Shown here: piece by piece, positions 45,903-54,256 of the stretch | Position numbering within the stretch: position 1 is the first letter of the stretch | Layout of the letters: every line of letters starts with the position of its first letter | Source: CAWJMD01 sp963843835 | GTDB lineage: Bacteria; Actinomycetota; Actinomycetes; Actinomycetales; CAWJMD01 | Reading direction: 5' to 3' | NCBI GenBank assembly: GCA_963843835.1 | Contig: CAWJMD010000001.1 | Span: 372,001 to 436,000, forward strand | DNA length: 64,000 nucleotides | The notes under the pieces: generated by a model | What the model saw: the letters and a program-made list of their open reading frames with translations, nothing else | What the model was told of the DNA's origin: nothing | The model's database searches: none | Program-made: the position numbers and the translations under genes

Positions 45903-45908
45903 ACCCTA
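45903..45908 (-). promoter_or_regulatory. Candidate -10 (TAGGGT) for acs
   Basis: TAGGGT on the minus strand, giving a 5' leader of about 45-50 bases with a ribosome binding site. No clear -35. Confidence 0.4.
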
Positions 45909-45972
45909 GCCAGGGCGGCCGCGGGTCGTCATCGGTCGTTGGCCGGTTCGTGGCCGCGAGCCGGCGGGCGGA

Positions 45973-46004
45973 GTGGCCGGCGGGTCGTGCGACCCGCCGG
46001 CCAC
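45973..46004 (-). terminator. Perfect 15-bp hairpin terminator after the symporter operon
   Basis: GTGGCCGGCGGGTCG pairs perfectly with CGACCCGCCGGCCAC, separated by two bases. It is eight bases after the symporter stop on the minus strand and separates it from acs. Confidence 0.85.
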
Positions 46005-46011
46005 CCTGCGG

Positions 46012-47679
46012 TCAGTGCATCACGGCCCTCTCGGCGCCGGCCCCGGTCAGGGAGCGCACCTCCATCTCCGCGGACATCGCGTCGTGGTCGGCCTCCGGCT
46101 TGCTGGTCACCGTCCCGATGTAGCCGAGCAGGAAGGCCAGCGGGATCGAGACCAGGCCCGGGTTGTCGAGCGGGAACCAGTGGAAGTCGACCGCCGTGTC
46201 CTTGACCATCGACAGGCTCGCACCGGTGACGGCGTCGACCTTGCCGCTCACGACGGGCGAGAACACGATCAGCACCACGCAGCTCGTCAGCCCGCCGTAC
46301 ATGCTCCACAGGGCGCCGCGCGTGTTGAACCGCTTCCAGAACAGCGAGTAGACGATCGTCGGCAGGTTCGCGCTGGCGGCCACGGCGAAGGCCAGCGCGA
46401 CGAGGAACGCGATGTTCTGGCCGATCGCGAACATCCCGCCGATGATGGCGAGCACGCCGATCACCACGACCGTGCGGCGAGCCACCTTGACCTCGCCGTC
46501 GGGGTTGATCTCGCCGTGCTTGATCACGTTGGCGTAGATGTCGTGGGCGAACGACGTCGCGGCCGTGATGGTGAGCCCGGCGACGACGGCGAGGATCGTG
46601 GCGAACGCCACCGCCGAGATGACCCCGAGCAGGAGCGTCCCCCCGAGCTCGAAGGCCAGCAGCGGAGCGGCGGAGTTGACGCCTCCCGGTGCCCCCTTGA
46701 TCTCGGTCGGGCCCACCAGGGCGCCGGCGCCGTAGCCCAGCACCAGGCTGAACAGGTAGAAGAGGCCGATCAACCAGATCGCCCAGACGACGCTGCGCCG
46801 GGCCTCCTTGGCCGAGGGCACCGTGTAGAAGCGCATCAGGACGTGCGGCAGGCCGGCGGTGCCGAGCACCAGCGCCAGCGACAGCGAGATGAAGTCGATC
46901 TTCTTGAGGTCGGTCGCCCCGTACTGCTTGCCGGGGTCGAGCAGTGCCCCCGCGTTCTCCACACCCTCGGAGGACGCCTTCTCGACCGAGGCGCCCAACA
47001 GGTCGGAGAGGTTGAAGCCGTACTTGGCCAGGACCCACAGGGTCATCACGCCGGCGCCGAAGATCAGCAGCACGGCCTTGACGATCTGCACCCAGGTCGT
47101 GCCCTTCATACCGCCCACGAGGACGTAGATGATCATCAGGATGCCGACCACGGCGACCACGAGGTACTGGCCGAGCTGACCCTCGATGCCCAGCAGCAGG
47201 GCGACAAGGCCTCCGGCGCCGGCCATCTGGGCGAGCAGGTAGAAGAAGCAGACCGCGAGGGTGGCCATGGCGGCCGCCATCCGGATCGGCCGCTGCTTGA
47301 GGCGGAAGCTGAGGACGTCGGCCATCGTGAACTTGCCGGTGTTGCGCAGCAGCTCGGCGACCAGCAGCAGGGCCACGAGCCAGGCGACCAGGAAGCCGAT
47401 GGAGTAGAGGAAGCCGTCGTAGCCGTTGACCGCGATCGCGCCGGCGATGCCGAGGAAGCTCGCGGCGGACAGGTAGTCGCCGGCGATGGCGGTGCCGTTC
47501 TGCGGTCCGGTGAAGGAGCGTCCGGCCGCGTAGAAGTCGGCGGCTGTCGCGTTGTTGCGAGACGCCCGGATGACGATCGCGAGCGTGGCCACCACGAAGG
47601 CGCCGAAGATGGCGATGTTCAGAACCGGGTTCCCGATGTCGGTTCCGGTGGCGGCGGTCGTCAGCCTGGTCGCGATCAT
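46012..47679 (-). CDS. actP: Cation/acetate symporter (SSS family)
   Basis: The 555-residue sodium:solute symporter has thirteen predicted membrane segments and the early GDYLSAASFLGIAGAIAVNG block, GTAGLPHVLMRFYTVP and FAVAASANLPTIVYSLFWKRF, all typical of ActP acetate permeases. It takes up acetate or related short acids with Na+. Its ATG overlaps the DUF485 gene upstream by four bases, and acs lies just downstream on the same strand after a terminator, which fits acetate assimilation. Confidence 0.93.
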   Translation of the reverse strand: MIATRLTTAATGTDIGNPVLNIAIFGAFVVATLAIVIRASRNNATAADFYAAGRSFTGPQNGTAIAGDYLSAASFLGIAGAIAVNGYDGFLYSIGFLVAWLVALLLVAELLRNTGKFTMADVLSFRLKQRPIRMAAAMATLAVCFFYLLAQMAGAGGLVALLLGIEGQLGQYLVVAVVGILMIIYVLVGGMKGTTWVQIVKAVLLIFGAGVMTLWVLAKYGFNLSDLLGASVEKASSEGVENAGALLDPGKQYGATDLKKIDFISLSLALVLGTAGLPHVLMRFYTVPSAKEARRSVVWAIWLIGLFYLFSLVLGYGAGALVGPTEIKGAPGGVNSAAPLLAFELGGTLLLGVISAVAFATILAVVAGLTITAATSFAHDIYANVIKHGEINPDGEVKVARRTVVVIGVLAIIGGMFAIGQNIAFLVALAFAVAASANLPTIVYSLFWKRFNTRGALWSMYGGLTSCVVLIVFSPVVSGKVDAVTGASLSMVKDTAVDFHWFPLDNPGLVSIPLAFLLGYIGTVTSKPEADHDAMSAEMEVRSLTGAGAERAVMH

Positions 47680-48044
47680 CGCAGCGCTCCCTCGATGGAG
47701 TGGCGCAGGTGCTCGGCGGCGGGGTCGAACTTCTGGTCGGCCCAGCGGCGGTAGATCATCGTGATCGCGAACGTCGACACGAACTGGCCGAGTCCGAGCA
47801 GGAGGCCGATGTTGATGTTGCCCCAGACCTTCGTGCCCATGAAGGCCGGCGCGAACGCCGCGAGGAGCACGTAGAGGAAGTACCAGACGAGGAACAGTCC
47901 CGTCATCGGGAAGATGAAGGACTTGAACCGACGCTTCAGGTCGAGGAACTCCGGTGAGACCGCCACCTCGGCCGGCGTCAGACTGCCGCCGACGGGCTCG
48001 CTGGTCCCCGCCCGACCGGGTGGGTCGTTCGAGATGCTGGACAC
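47676..48044 (-). CDS. DUF485 membrane protein partner of ActP
   Basis: A 122-residue protein with two membrane helices (FPMTGLFLVWYFLYVLLAAF and INIGLLLGLGQFVSTFAITMIY) of the DUF485/YjcH family, which is encoded with ActP in many bacteria and is presumed to be an accessory subunit. GTG at 48044 has AGGAGG about seven bases upstream. The 260 bp before it (48045-48304) hold its promoter region; no gene was seen there. Confidence 0.92.
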   Translation of the reverse strand: MSSISNDPPGRAGTSEPVGGSLTPAEVAVSPEFLDLKRRFKSFIFPMTGLFLVWYFLYVLLAAFAPAFMGTKVWGNINIGLLLGLGQFVSTFAITMIYRRWADQKFDPAAEHLRHSIEGALR

Positions 48045-48304
48045 GGGCAGCCTCCTGGCTCGTCGGGTGCGCCCGGCGGCGCTGCCGGGTGGAGGCACTT
48101 TCGCGTCGCGCGCCGCCGGGGGCCAAGGCTCGCGGGCCAGGTCGTCGCCGGGCGGGCGCACTGCTCGCCGTGCGGGGCCGCGGTCCGCGACGAGCGGTCG
48201 GTCCGGTGCGGTGAACGGTCGGGCACGGCTAGGCGCCCGGTCGATGAAGGAGCCGGTGACGTCAGGTCGATCGGGTCAGCGCCAGCGTCACGATCGCCCG
48301 TGGG

Positions 48305-49153
48305 TCAGCGCAGCCGCATCGCCGTGAACTCCGATGCCGGGTGGGCGATCGCGTCCTGCGCGGCGACGAGCTGGATCTCCCGGTGCCCCCCGTCCGCGGT
48401 CGCCCGCAGCACGGCGAACACGCTCGATGCCGTGCGCTCGAGTGCGACCCGCGGGCCGGCCACGCACGTGTGCGCGAGGAAGAGGGCGGCGGTGGCGTCC
48501 CCTGCACCGTTCACCGACAGCGGGAGCAGCGGTGTGCGCACGGACCAAGCCCCCTCGTCGGTGACGGCCACCATCTCGATGGAGTCGGACGGGGTCTGGT
48601 CGGTCCGCACGCTCGTGACGAGGACCGTTCGAGGTCCCCTGTCGCGCAACGCATCGGCCGCGTCGAGAAGGTCTGGCAACATCGACACCCGCTGGCCGGC
48701 GAGGAACTCGAGCTCGAACTGGTTGGGTGTCACCAGGTCGGCCGCGGGCACGACCCGGTCCCGCATGAACTCCGGGATGCCGGGACGTACGAAGAAGCCA
48801 CGTCCGACGTCCCCCATCACCGGGTCGCAGCAGTACACGGCAGCGGGGTTGGCGGCCTTGACCCGCGCGACGGCGTCGAGCACGACCTCGCCCACCGTCT
48901 CGGCGCCCTGGTAGCCGGAGAGGACGGCGTCGCAGCCGGGCAGCACGCCCCGCTCGGCGATGCCGGTGATGACGTCGGCCACGTCCGACGGGTCGAGCAG
49001 CGGCCCGCGCCAGGCGCCGTAGCCCGTGTGGTTGGAGAAGTGCACCGTGTTGACGGGCCAGACCTCGTGCCCCAGTCGCTGCAGCGGGAACACCGCCGCG
49101 CTGTTGCCCACGTGCCCGTAGGCCACCGACGACTGGATGGACAGGATGCGCAT
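48305..49153 (-). CDS. pdxY: Pyridoxal kinase
   Basis: The 282-residue ribokinase-fold enzyme begins MRILSIQSSVAYGHVGNSAAVFPLQRLG, the PdxK/PdxY substrate block, and has DPVMGD, TPNQFELEFLAG and SVNGAGDATAALF, where the GAGD Asp is the catalytic base. It salvages pyridoxal to PLP. The ATG at 49153 is six bases after TAGGGT on the minus strand, so it is probably leaderless and separate from the symporter gene upstream, although only 21 bases apart. Confidence 0.93.
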   Translation of the reverse strand: MRILSIQSSVAYGHVGNSAAVFPLQRLGHEVWPVNTVHFSNHTGYGAWRGPLLDPSDVADVITGIAERGVLPGCDAVLSGYQGAETVGEVVLDAVARVKAANPAAVYCCDPVMGDVGRGFFVRPGIPEFMRDRVVPAADLVTPNQFELEFLAGQRVSMLPDLLDAADALRDRGPRTVLVTSVRTDQTPSDSIEMVAVTDEGAWSVRTPLLPLSVNGAGDATAALFLAHTCVAGPRVALERTASSVFAVLRATADGGHREIQLVAAQDAIAHPASEFTAMRLR

Positions 49154-49159
49154 CCGCCG

Positions 49160-49165
49160 ACCCTA
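49160..49165 (-). promoter_or_regulatory. -10 hexamer (TAGGGT) of a leaderless promoter for pdxY
   Basis: TAGGGT, six bases before ATG at 49153, in the short gap after the symporter gene. Confidence 0.5.
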
Positions 49166-49174
49166 GCGAGCGCC

Positions 49175-50923
49175 TCAGCCGGGCCGGCGGTCGACCGCGA
49201 CGCCCTCGGGCGCGTGCAGCCTCACCATCTGCCGCCCGACGCCTGCGGGCACCGTCGACCTGGTGGCCAACGAGACGCCGACCATCACGGCGAAGGCGAT
49301 CGGCACCGTCCACGCCGCCGGCTGCTGCAGCAGGGCCGACTCCAGCCCGTCGCCGGGGAGGCCCAGCATTGTCGCCACCACGGCCGTGCTGGAGGTGAGG
49401 CCGCCGACCCCTAGCCCGGCGAGAGCGCCGGCCGGGGTGAGGCCGCGCCACCAGACACCGAGGACCAGCAGCGGGCAGAACGTGGAGGCGGCCACCGCGA
49501 AGGCCAGGCCCACGGTGTCGGCGAGGCTCGTCCGGAACCCCACGACCGACACGGCGAGCGGCACGACGACGGCGAGGCCGGCGCCGACCCGGAAGCCGGG
49601 GACACGGCGGCTTCGGGGGTCCGAGGACAGACGTCCGAGCAGGTCCTGCGACAGCACGCCCGCGACGGAGACCACCAGCCCCGACGACGTCGAGAGGAAC
49701 GCGGCGAAGGCGCCGGCGACCAGGAGCGCCGAGAGCAGGTCGCCCCACGGCTGACCCAGCATCCGGCCCGGGAGCTCGAGGACGATCGTGTCGGCGCGCC
49801 CGGTCAGGAGGAGGTCGGGCGCGTAGAGGCGGCCGAGGGCCCCGTAGACGGGAGGGAAGAGGTAGAAGAGGCCGAGTAGGCCGATCACGATGCCGGTCGT
49901 GCGCCGCGCCGCCCGGCCGTCGGGGTTGGTGTAGAAGCGGACGAGCACGTGCGGCAGGCCCATCGTCCCGAAGAGGAGCGCCAGGATGAGGGAGTACGTG
50001 GCGTAGAGGGGCCGGTCGCGACCGGCCCCGGTCAGCGGGGCCGCCCACTCGGCACCGGTGCTGGCCCGGGTCTGCTCCGCGTGCGGGACCGGGGTGCCTG
50101 CCCGCAGCCCGACGGTGGTGCCCGAGCCGAGGACCACCGACTCGCCGGTGCCGAGGCTCACGTCACCGGTCAGCCGCTCCCCGTCGACGGTGCCGTCGAC
50201 CTGCAGCGTGGTCGGGCGGTCAGCCACCACGCGCACGGGGTCTCGCAGCTCGACGATCGTGGACTCCCTGGCCGTCGGAGTCTGGGCGGTCGAGGGGTCC
50301 GGCCGGCCGTCCGCGTTCCACGCCAGCAGCAGGAAGATGACCGGCAACGCGATCGCGGTCACCTTGAGCCAGTACTGGAACGCCTGGACCAGCGTGATCG
50401 ACCGCATGCCGCCCGCGAGCACGTTGAGCACGACCACGGTCGCGACGATGAGGGAGCCGACCACGGTCGGTGCACCCGTCACGGCCCGCAGCGCGAGGCC
50501 GGCTCCCTGCAGCTGCGGCAGCAGGTACAGCCAGCCGATCCCGACCACGAGCAGGGCCGCGGCCACCCGGACGGGCGGGGAGGACAGCCGGGACTCGGCG
50601 AAGTCGGGGAGCGTGTAGGCGCCGGAGCGGCGCAGGGGCGCGGCGACCAGGCACAGCAGCACGAGGTAGCCGGCGGTGTACCCCACCGCGAACCACAGCA
50701 TGTCGACGCCGCCGACGAGGACGAGCCCGGCGATGCCGAGGAAGCTGGCTGCCGAGAGGTACTCGCCGCCGATCGCGGACGCGTTGGCGCGGGGCGACAC
50801 GGCTCGGGACGCGACGTAGAAGTCGCTGGTGGTACGTGACAGCCGCAGCCCGACCGCGCCGATCGCCACCGTCACGACGCAGACCGCGGCCACGGCCAGG
50901 ACGGCCAGCTGGGGCGAGGTCAC
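49175..50923 (-). CDS. Sodium:solute symporter with periplasmic insertion
   Basis: A second SSS protein, 582 residues. It shares GEYLSAASFLGIAGLVLVGG, GTMGLPHVLVRFYTNPDG and AFAVAASTFCPLLVLGVWW with the ActP group. Between two membrane helices, at about residues 200-295, it has a hydrophilic segment with beta-like repeats (VQVDGTVDGERLTGDVSLG and GTTVGLRAGTP), absent from the first symporter. Substrate is unknown; a monocarboxylate is likely. GTG at 50923 overlaps the DUF485-like gene by four bases, and the LytS/LytTR two-component system just upstream probably controls it. Confidence 0.88.
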   Translation of the reverse strand: MTSPQLAVLAVAAVCVVTVAIGAVGLRLSRTTSDFYVASRAVSPRANASAIGGEYLSAASFLGIAGLVLVGGVDMLWFAVGYTAGYLVLLCLVAAPLRRSGAYTLPDFAESRLSSPPVRVAAALLVVGIGWLYLLPQLQGAGLALRAVTGAPTVVGSLIVATVVVLNVLAGGMRSITLVQAFQYWLKVTAIALPVIFLLLAWNADGRPDPSTAQTPTARESTIVELRDPVRVVADRPTTLQVDGTVDGERLTGDVSLGTGESVVLGSGTTVGLRAGTPVPHAEQTRASTGAEWAAPLTGAGRDRPLYATYSLILALLFGTMGLPHVLVRFYTNPDGRAARRTTGIVIGLLGLFYLFPPVYGALGRLYAPDLLLTGRADTIVLELPGRMLGQPWGDLLSALLVAGAFAAFLSTSSGLVVSVAGVLSQDLLGRLSSDPRSRRVPGFRVGAGLAVVVPLAVSVVGFRTSLADTVGLAFAVAASTFCPLLVLGVWWRGLTPAGALAGLGVGGLTSSTAVVATMLGLPGDGLESALLQQPAAWTVPIAFAVMVGVSLATRSTVPAGVGRQMVRLHAPEGVAVDRRPG

Positions 50924-51315
50924 CGCCGCTCGACCAGGTCGGCGAAGTCGCGTTCGGCACGCTCGGCGGCGCGCACGTAGGCCCAGGCGGTCACCATGAT
51001 CACCGGGTAGGCGCCGACGCCGAGCAGGAGCCACGGCAGCCCCACGCCCAGCACACGCACCCCGGCCAGGGCCGGTGCGAGCCAGAAGAGCAGGGGCAGC
51101 GCGCCGACGGTGAGGCCGAAGGCGCCGAGCACGCCGAGCCCGAGCCGGAGCTGGCTGCGGATCAGCGACCGCATGTACAGCTCGCCGACCAGGGTCTGCT
51201 CGTCGATGTCGTCGGTGACCCGGCGCCGCGGTGGGCGGCGGACGGCCTCGGTGCGCGGGCTCGTCACGCGGACACGTGCGGGGGTCTCGCGGGCTGCAGG
51301 GCGCTGCTCGGTCAC
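50920..51315 (-). CDS. DUF485-like membrane protein, second copy
   Basis: A 131-residue protein with a basic N-terminus (about 1-45) and two membrane helices, of the DUF485/YjcH type, coupled by four bases to the SSS gene. It is more divergent than the copy beside actP. It has a long Arg-rich cytoplasmic N-terminus. GTG at 51315 is the start used here; it is 62 bases downstream of the LytTR regulator and may be in the same transcript. A run of nine or so G residues precedes the regulator's stop on the plus strand. Confidence 0.8.
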   Translation of the reverse strand: MTEQRPAARETPARVRVTSPRTEAVRRPPRRRVTDDIDEQTLVGELYMRSLIRSQLRLGLGVLGAFGLTVGALPLLFWLAPALAGVRVLGVGLPWLLLGVGAYPVIMVTAWAYVRAAERAERDFADLVERR

Positions 51316-51377
51316 CCCCCGATGGTGCCCGCCGCGTCAAGGCCGGGCCAGGCTCGCGCTGGCCGCACGGGGGGGGG

Positions 51378-52130
51378 TCAGTGGCGCGGGCCGATGCCGC
51401 GGACCAGGCGGTCACGCAGCTCACGGGTGTGCCGGCGCGACACCGAGAGCTCGTCGCCGCCGAGCCGAACCGTGCAGCGCCCGCCGTCCAGGCGCACCTC
51501 GTCGACGTGGTGCAGGGACACGAGGGTCGAGCGGTGGATGCGTACGAACCCGGCCGGTCCCCAACGCTCCTCGAGTGTCGTCAGCGGCACCCGGATGAGA
51601 TGGCTGTCGTCACCGGTGTGCAGCCGGGCGTAGTCGCCCTGGGCCTCGACGTACCGCACGGAAGACCGGTTCACGAACCGCGTCACGCCGCCGAGCTCCA
51701 CCGGGATCGTCTCGTCGTCGTCGGTGTCCTGGGGTGGGTCACCCGACTCGGTCCCCTCGATCACGCGACGGATGGCCTCGGAGAGCCGTTCCGGGCGAAC
51801 GGGTTTCATGAGGTAGTCGGTTGCGGCCAGTTCGAAGGCGTCCACCGCGTGGTTGTCGTGGGCCGTCACGAACACGACCTGCGGGCGGTGGGTGAACCGG
51901 GCCAGCAGGCGGGCCAGCTCGAGGCCGTCGAGTCCGGGCATCTTGATGTCGCAGAACACGACGTCGACCTCGTGGGTGTCGAGGGCCCGCAGTGCATCGG
52001 TCGTGCCGGAGGCCGCCGTGACGGCGGTGACGCGTCCGTCCTGCTTCAGGAGCCATGCCAGCTCGGCGAGCGCCGGTGCCTCGTCGTCGACGACCAGCGC
52101 CCGCAGGCCGGTCCCGCGGGGGGCGTTCAT
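51378..52130 (-). CDS. LytTR-family response regulator
   Basis: The 250-residue regulator has a receiver domain (about 8-125) with the phosphorylation Asp in VVFCDIKMPGLDG and Lys in DYLMKPV, and a LytTR DNA-binding domain (about 148-245) with RYVEAQGDYARLHT and FVRIHRSTLVSLHHVDEVRLDG. It pairs with the histidine kinase gene 24 bases upstream. Its likely target is the adjacent DUF485/symporter pair. ATG start at 52130. Confidence 0.93.
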   Translation of the reverse strand: MNAPRGTGLRALVVDDEAPALAELAWLLKQDGRVTAVTAASGTTDALRALDTHEVDVVFCDIKMPGLDGLELARLLARFTHRPQVVFVTAHDNHAVDAFELAATDYLMKPVRPERLSEAIRRVIEGTESGDPPQDTDDDETIPVELGGVTRFVNRSSVRYVEAQGDYARLHTGDDSHLIRVPLTTLEERWGPAGFVRIHRSTLVSLHHVDEVRLDGGRCTVRLGGDELSVSRRHTRELRDRLVRGIGPRH

Positions 52131-52154
52131 GTCGCCGAGCGTACGGCGTCCGGC

Positions 52155-53336
52155 TCAGTCGGCACGGGCGTGCGGCGAGAACTTCGGGACCTGGAACGAG
52201 ACGCGGGTGCCCGCACCGGGTGCCGTCTCCACGACCAGGCCCGAGGCGTCGCCGAAGACCTGCCGCAGGCGCGCGTCGACGTTGCCGAGGCCGACCGAGT
52301 CGGTCCCCGACTCGCCGGCCAGCACCTGCCTGACCTGCTCCGGCTCGGAGCCCACGCCGTCGTCCTCGACCGCGATCAGCGCGTCCGACCCCACGTCCTC
52401 CGCCGTCAGGGTCACGTGGCCGACGCCGACGGAGTGCTCGAGGCCGTGCCGGACCGCGTTCTCCACCAAGGGCTGCACCGACAGGAACGGGATCGCCACC
52501 GCCAGGACCTCGGGCGCGATCCGCACCTTGACGTCGAGGCGGTCCCCGAACCGTGCCCGCTCGAGCACGAGGTAGCGCTCGATGTTCGTCAGCTCGTCGG
52601 CCAGCGTCGTGAACTCGCCACCGCGGCGGAAGGCGTAGCGGGTGAAGTCGGCGAACTCCAGCAGCAGGTCGCGGGCCCGGGCCGGGTCGGTACGGACGAA
52701 TGACGCGATCGCCGTCAGGGAGTTGTAGACGAAGTGCGGGCTGATCTGTGCGCGCAGTGCGCGGAGCTCGGCCTCGATCGCCCGCGTCCTCGACCGGTCG
52801 AGCTCGGCCAGCTCGAGGTTCGCGGAGACCCAGGCCGCGACCTCCTCCGCGGCGCGCACCAGTCCCGCGCTCGGGCGGGGACCGTACGCGGCGAGGGTGC
52901 CCACCACCTTCTCCTCGACCACGAGCGGTACGACCACCCCGTGCTGTACCGGGCACCCTGGGTCGTGACAGGCGACGTGAGCCGGTCCGAGCACCACGGG
53001 TCGGCCACGGCTCAGCACGTCGACGGCGTGGACGACGGCGTCGGCTCGGTGCGGGGCGCCCTCGCCGTCCCAGGCCAGCAGCTGTCCGCCAGAGGTGATC
53101 GCGACTGCCGGCGTGCCCAGCAGGGCCCGCAGGTGGCGGGCCGCCTTGGAGGCGCCGGGCCCGGTGAGGCCCTCACGCAGGTGGGGGGCTGCCAAGGACG
53201 CGGTGTGCAGCGTCGTGAACGTCGCCCGGTCGGCGGGGGTACCGAGGTCCGTCCGTCGGCGGAGGGCTGCTACCCCCAGGAGCAGTGCCAGCAGGGCGAT
53301 CACCAACCCGGCCAGGATGGCCTGGTCCCCGCTCAT
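52155..53336 (-). CDS. LytS-type sensor histidine kinase
   Basis: The 393-residue kinase has one N-terminal membrane helix (about 6-25), a GAF-like sensor region (about 60-180) that holds the cluster ACHDPGCPVQHG, then a His_kinase (LytS/YpdA) domain with the phospho-acceptor His in QISPHFVYNSL and an HATPase domain with PLVENAVRHGLEH, VEDDGVG and GLGNVDARL. The Cys/His cluster could bind a metal or sense redox state, but this is inference. It phosphorylates the LytTR regulator downstream. Confidence 0.92.
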   Translation of the reverse strand: MSGDQAILAGLVIALLALLLGVAALRRRTDLGTPADRATFTTLHTASLAAPHLREGLTGPGASKAARHLRALLGTPAVAITSGGQLLAWDGEGAPHRADAVVHAVDVLSRGRPVVLGPAHVACHDPGCPVQHGVVVPLVVEEKVVGTLAAYGPRPSAGLVRAAEEVAAWVSANLELAELDRSRTRAIEAELRALRAQISPHFVYNSLTAIASFVRTDPARARDLLLEFADFTRYAFRRGGEFTTLADELTNIERYLVLERARFGDRLDVKVRIAPEVLAVAIPFLSVQPLVENAVRHGLEHSVGVGHVTLTAEDVGSDALIAVEDDGVGSEPEQVRQVLAGESGTDSVGLGNVDARLRQVFGDASGLVVETAPGAGTRVSFQVPKFSPHARAD

Positions 53337-53368
53337 CGCCCGCTCACCGGCGGGACGCTAGCGCGACG

Positions 53369-53374
53369 TAGGCT
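53369..53374 (+). promoter_or_regulatory. -10 hexamer (TAGGCT) of the Fic-like gene
   Basis: TAGGCT lies eight bases before ATG at 53383. A TAGCGT hexamer on the other strand (53356-53361) could serve the histidine kinase gene; the divergent region is only 46 bp. Confidence 0.45.
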
Positions 53375-53382
53375 GCTCGGCC

Positions 53383-54237
53383 ATGTCCCCCTCCGCCGAC
53401 CCGCTGGCCTCCCTGGCCCAGCTGCCGGGAGTGGCCGACGCGGTCGAGGCGGCGCGCGAGGCGTGCGAGCGCCTGCGGTGGCACCCCGCGATGCGCCGTC
53501 GCAGCGCCGAGTGCCGGGCCGAGTCGGCCGTCTGGGCGGCACGTGCGTCGGCGGCGCTGGAGGGCGCGCGGCTGCCGGTTCCCCTCGTCCGCGACGCGGT
53601 TCGGGGCGCGGCCGACCTGCCGGACGACGCGGCGGGCCGCGTGGTGGCCGGGGCCACACGCGCATTGGCCGAGGCGGAACGGCTGTCGGCGGCGGGAGCC
53701 CGGGCGGTCACCGGTGCTCCGCGCCAGGCCCTTGTCCGGCTCCACGTCGCGGCCACGACGGGCGTGCTCGCGGACGATGCGGTCGGCCGCCCGCGGCTCG
53801 ACGGTGAGCTTCCGCTCGGCCCTGACCTGGGCCTGCCGGCGGCGCCGTCCGCTGCGGAGGCCGCCCGGAGACTGGACGCGGTGACCACCCTGCTGTCGAC
53901 GCCGACCACGGCGCCAGTGCTGGTGCTGAGTGCGGTCGCGGTGGGCGAGATCATCACCGCCGTGCCGTTCGTGGGCGGCAACGGCGTCGTCGCCCGGGCA
54001 CTCGCGCGGGCCCTGGTCGTCGGCCGCGGCCTCGACCCGATGGGTGTTGCAGTCCCGGAGTCCGCGGCGCTGGCCGACCCTGCCGCGTACGCCGGGGCGC
54101 TGTCGGCCTACGCCTCCGGCACGCCCGAGGGGGTGGCCTCCTGGCTGCGCTACTGCGCCTCGGCAGTCGTGTCCGGAGCAGCGGAAGGGGCCGTCATCGC
54201 CGACGCGGTTCTCGCCGGCCGGACACCGACGAGCTGA
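53383..54237 (+). CDS. Fic/Fido-fold protein, catalytically degenerate
   Basis: The 284-residue protein retains the Fic fold features: an inhibitory-helix motif SAALEG (56-61; S/T-x3-E-G/N), a flap-like LVRLHVAATTGVLADDAVGRPR (about 117-138), and a Fic core VPFVGGNGVVAR (194-205). The canonical H-P-F-x-D/E-G-N-G-R-x-x-R is altered: His is Val194, the acidic residue is Gly198 and the first Arg is Val202. AMPylation activity is therefore unlikely. The family is widespread in actinobacteria beside the ssd-tad locus and often labelled oxidoreductase. Its role is unknown. Confidence 0.78.
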   Translation: MSPSADPLASLAQLPGVADAVEAAREACERLRWHPAMRRRSAECRAESAVWAARASAALEGARLPVPLVRDAVRGAADLPDDAAGRVVAGATRALAEAERLSAAGARAVTGAPRQALVRLHVAATTGVLADDAVGRPRLDGELPLGPDLGLPAAPSAAEAARRLDAVTTLLSTPTTAPVLVLSAVAVGEIITAVPFVGGNGVVARALARALVVGRGLDPMGVAVPESAALADPAAYAGALSAYASGTPEGVASWLRYCASAVVSGAAEGAVIADAVLAGRTPTS

Positions 54238-54256
54238 CCTCGCGAGCCTCGAGACC

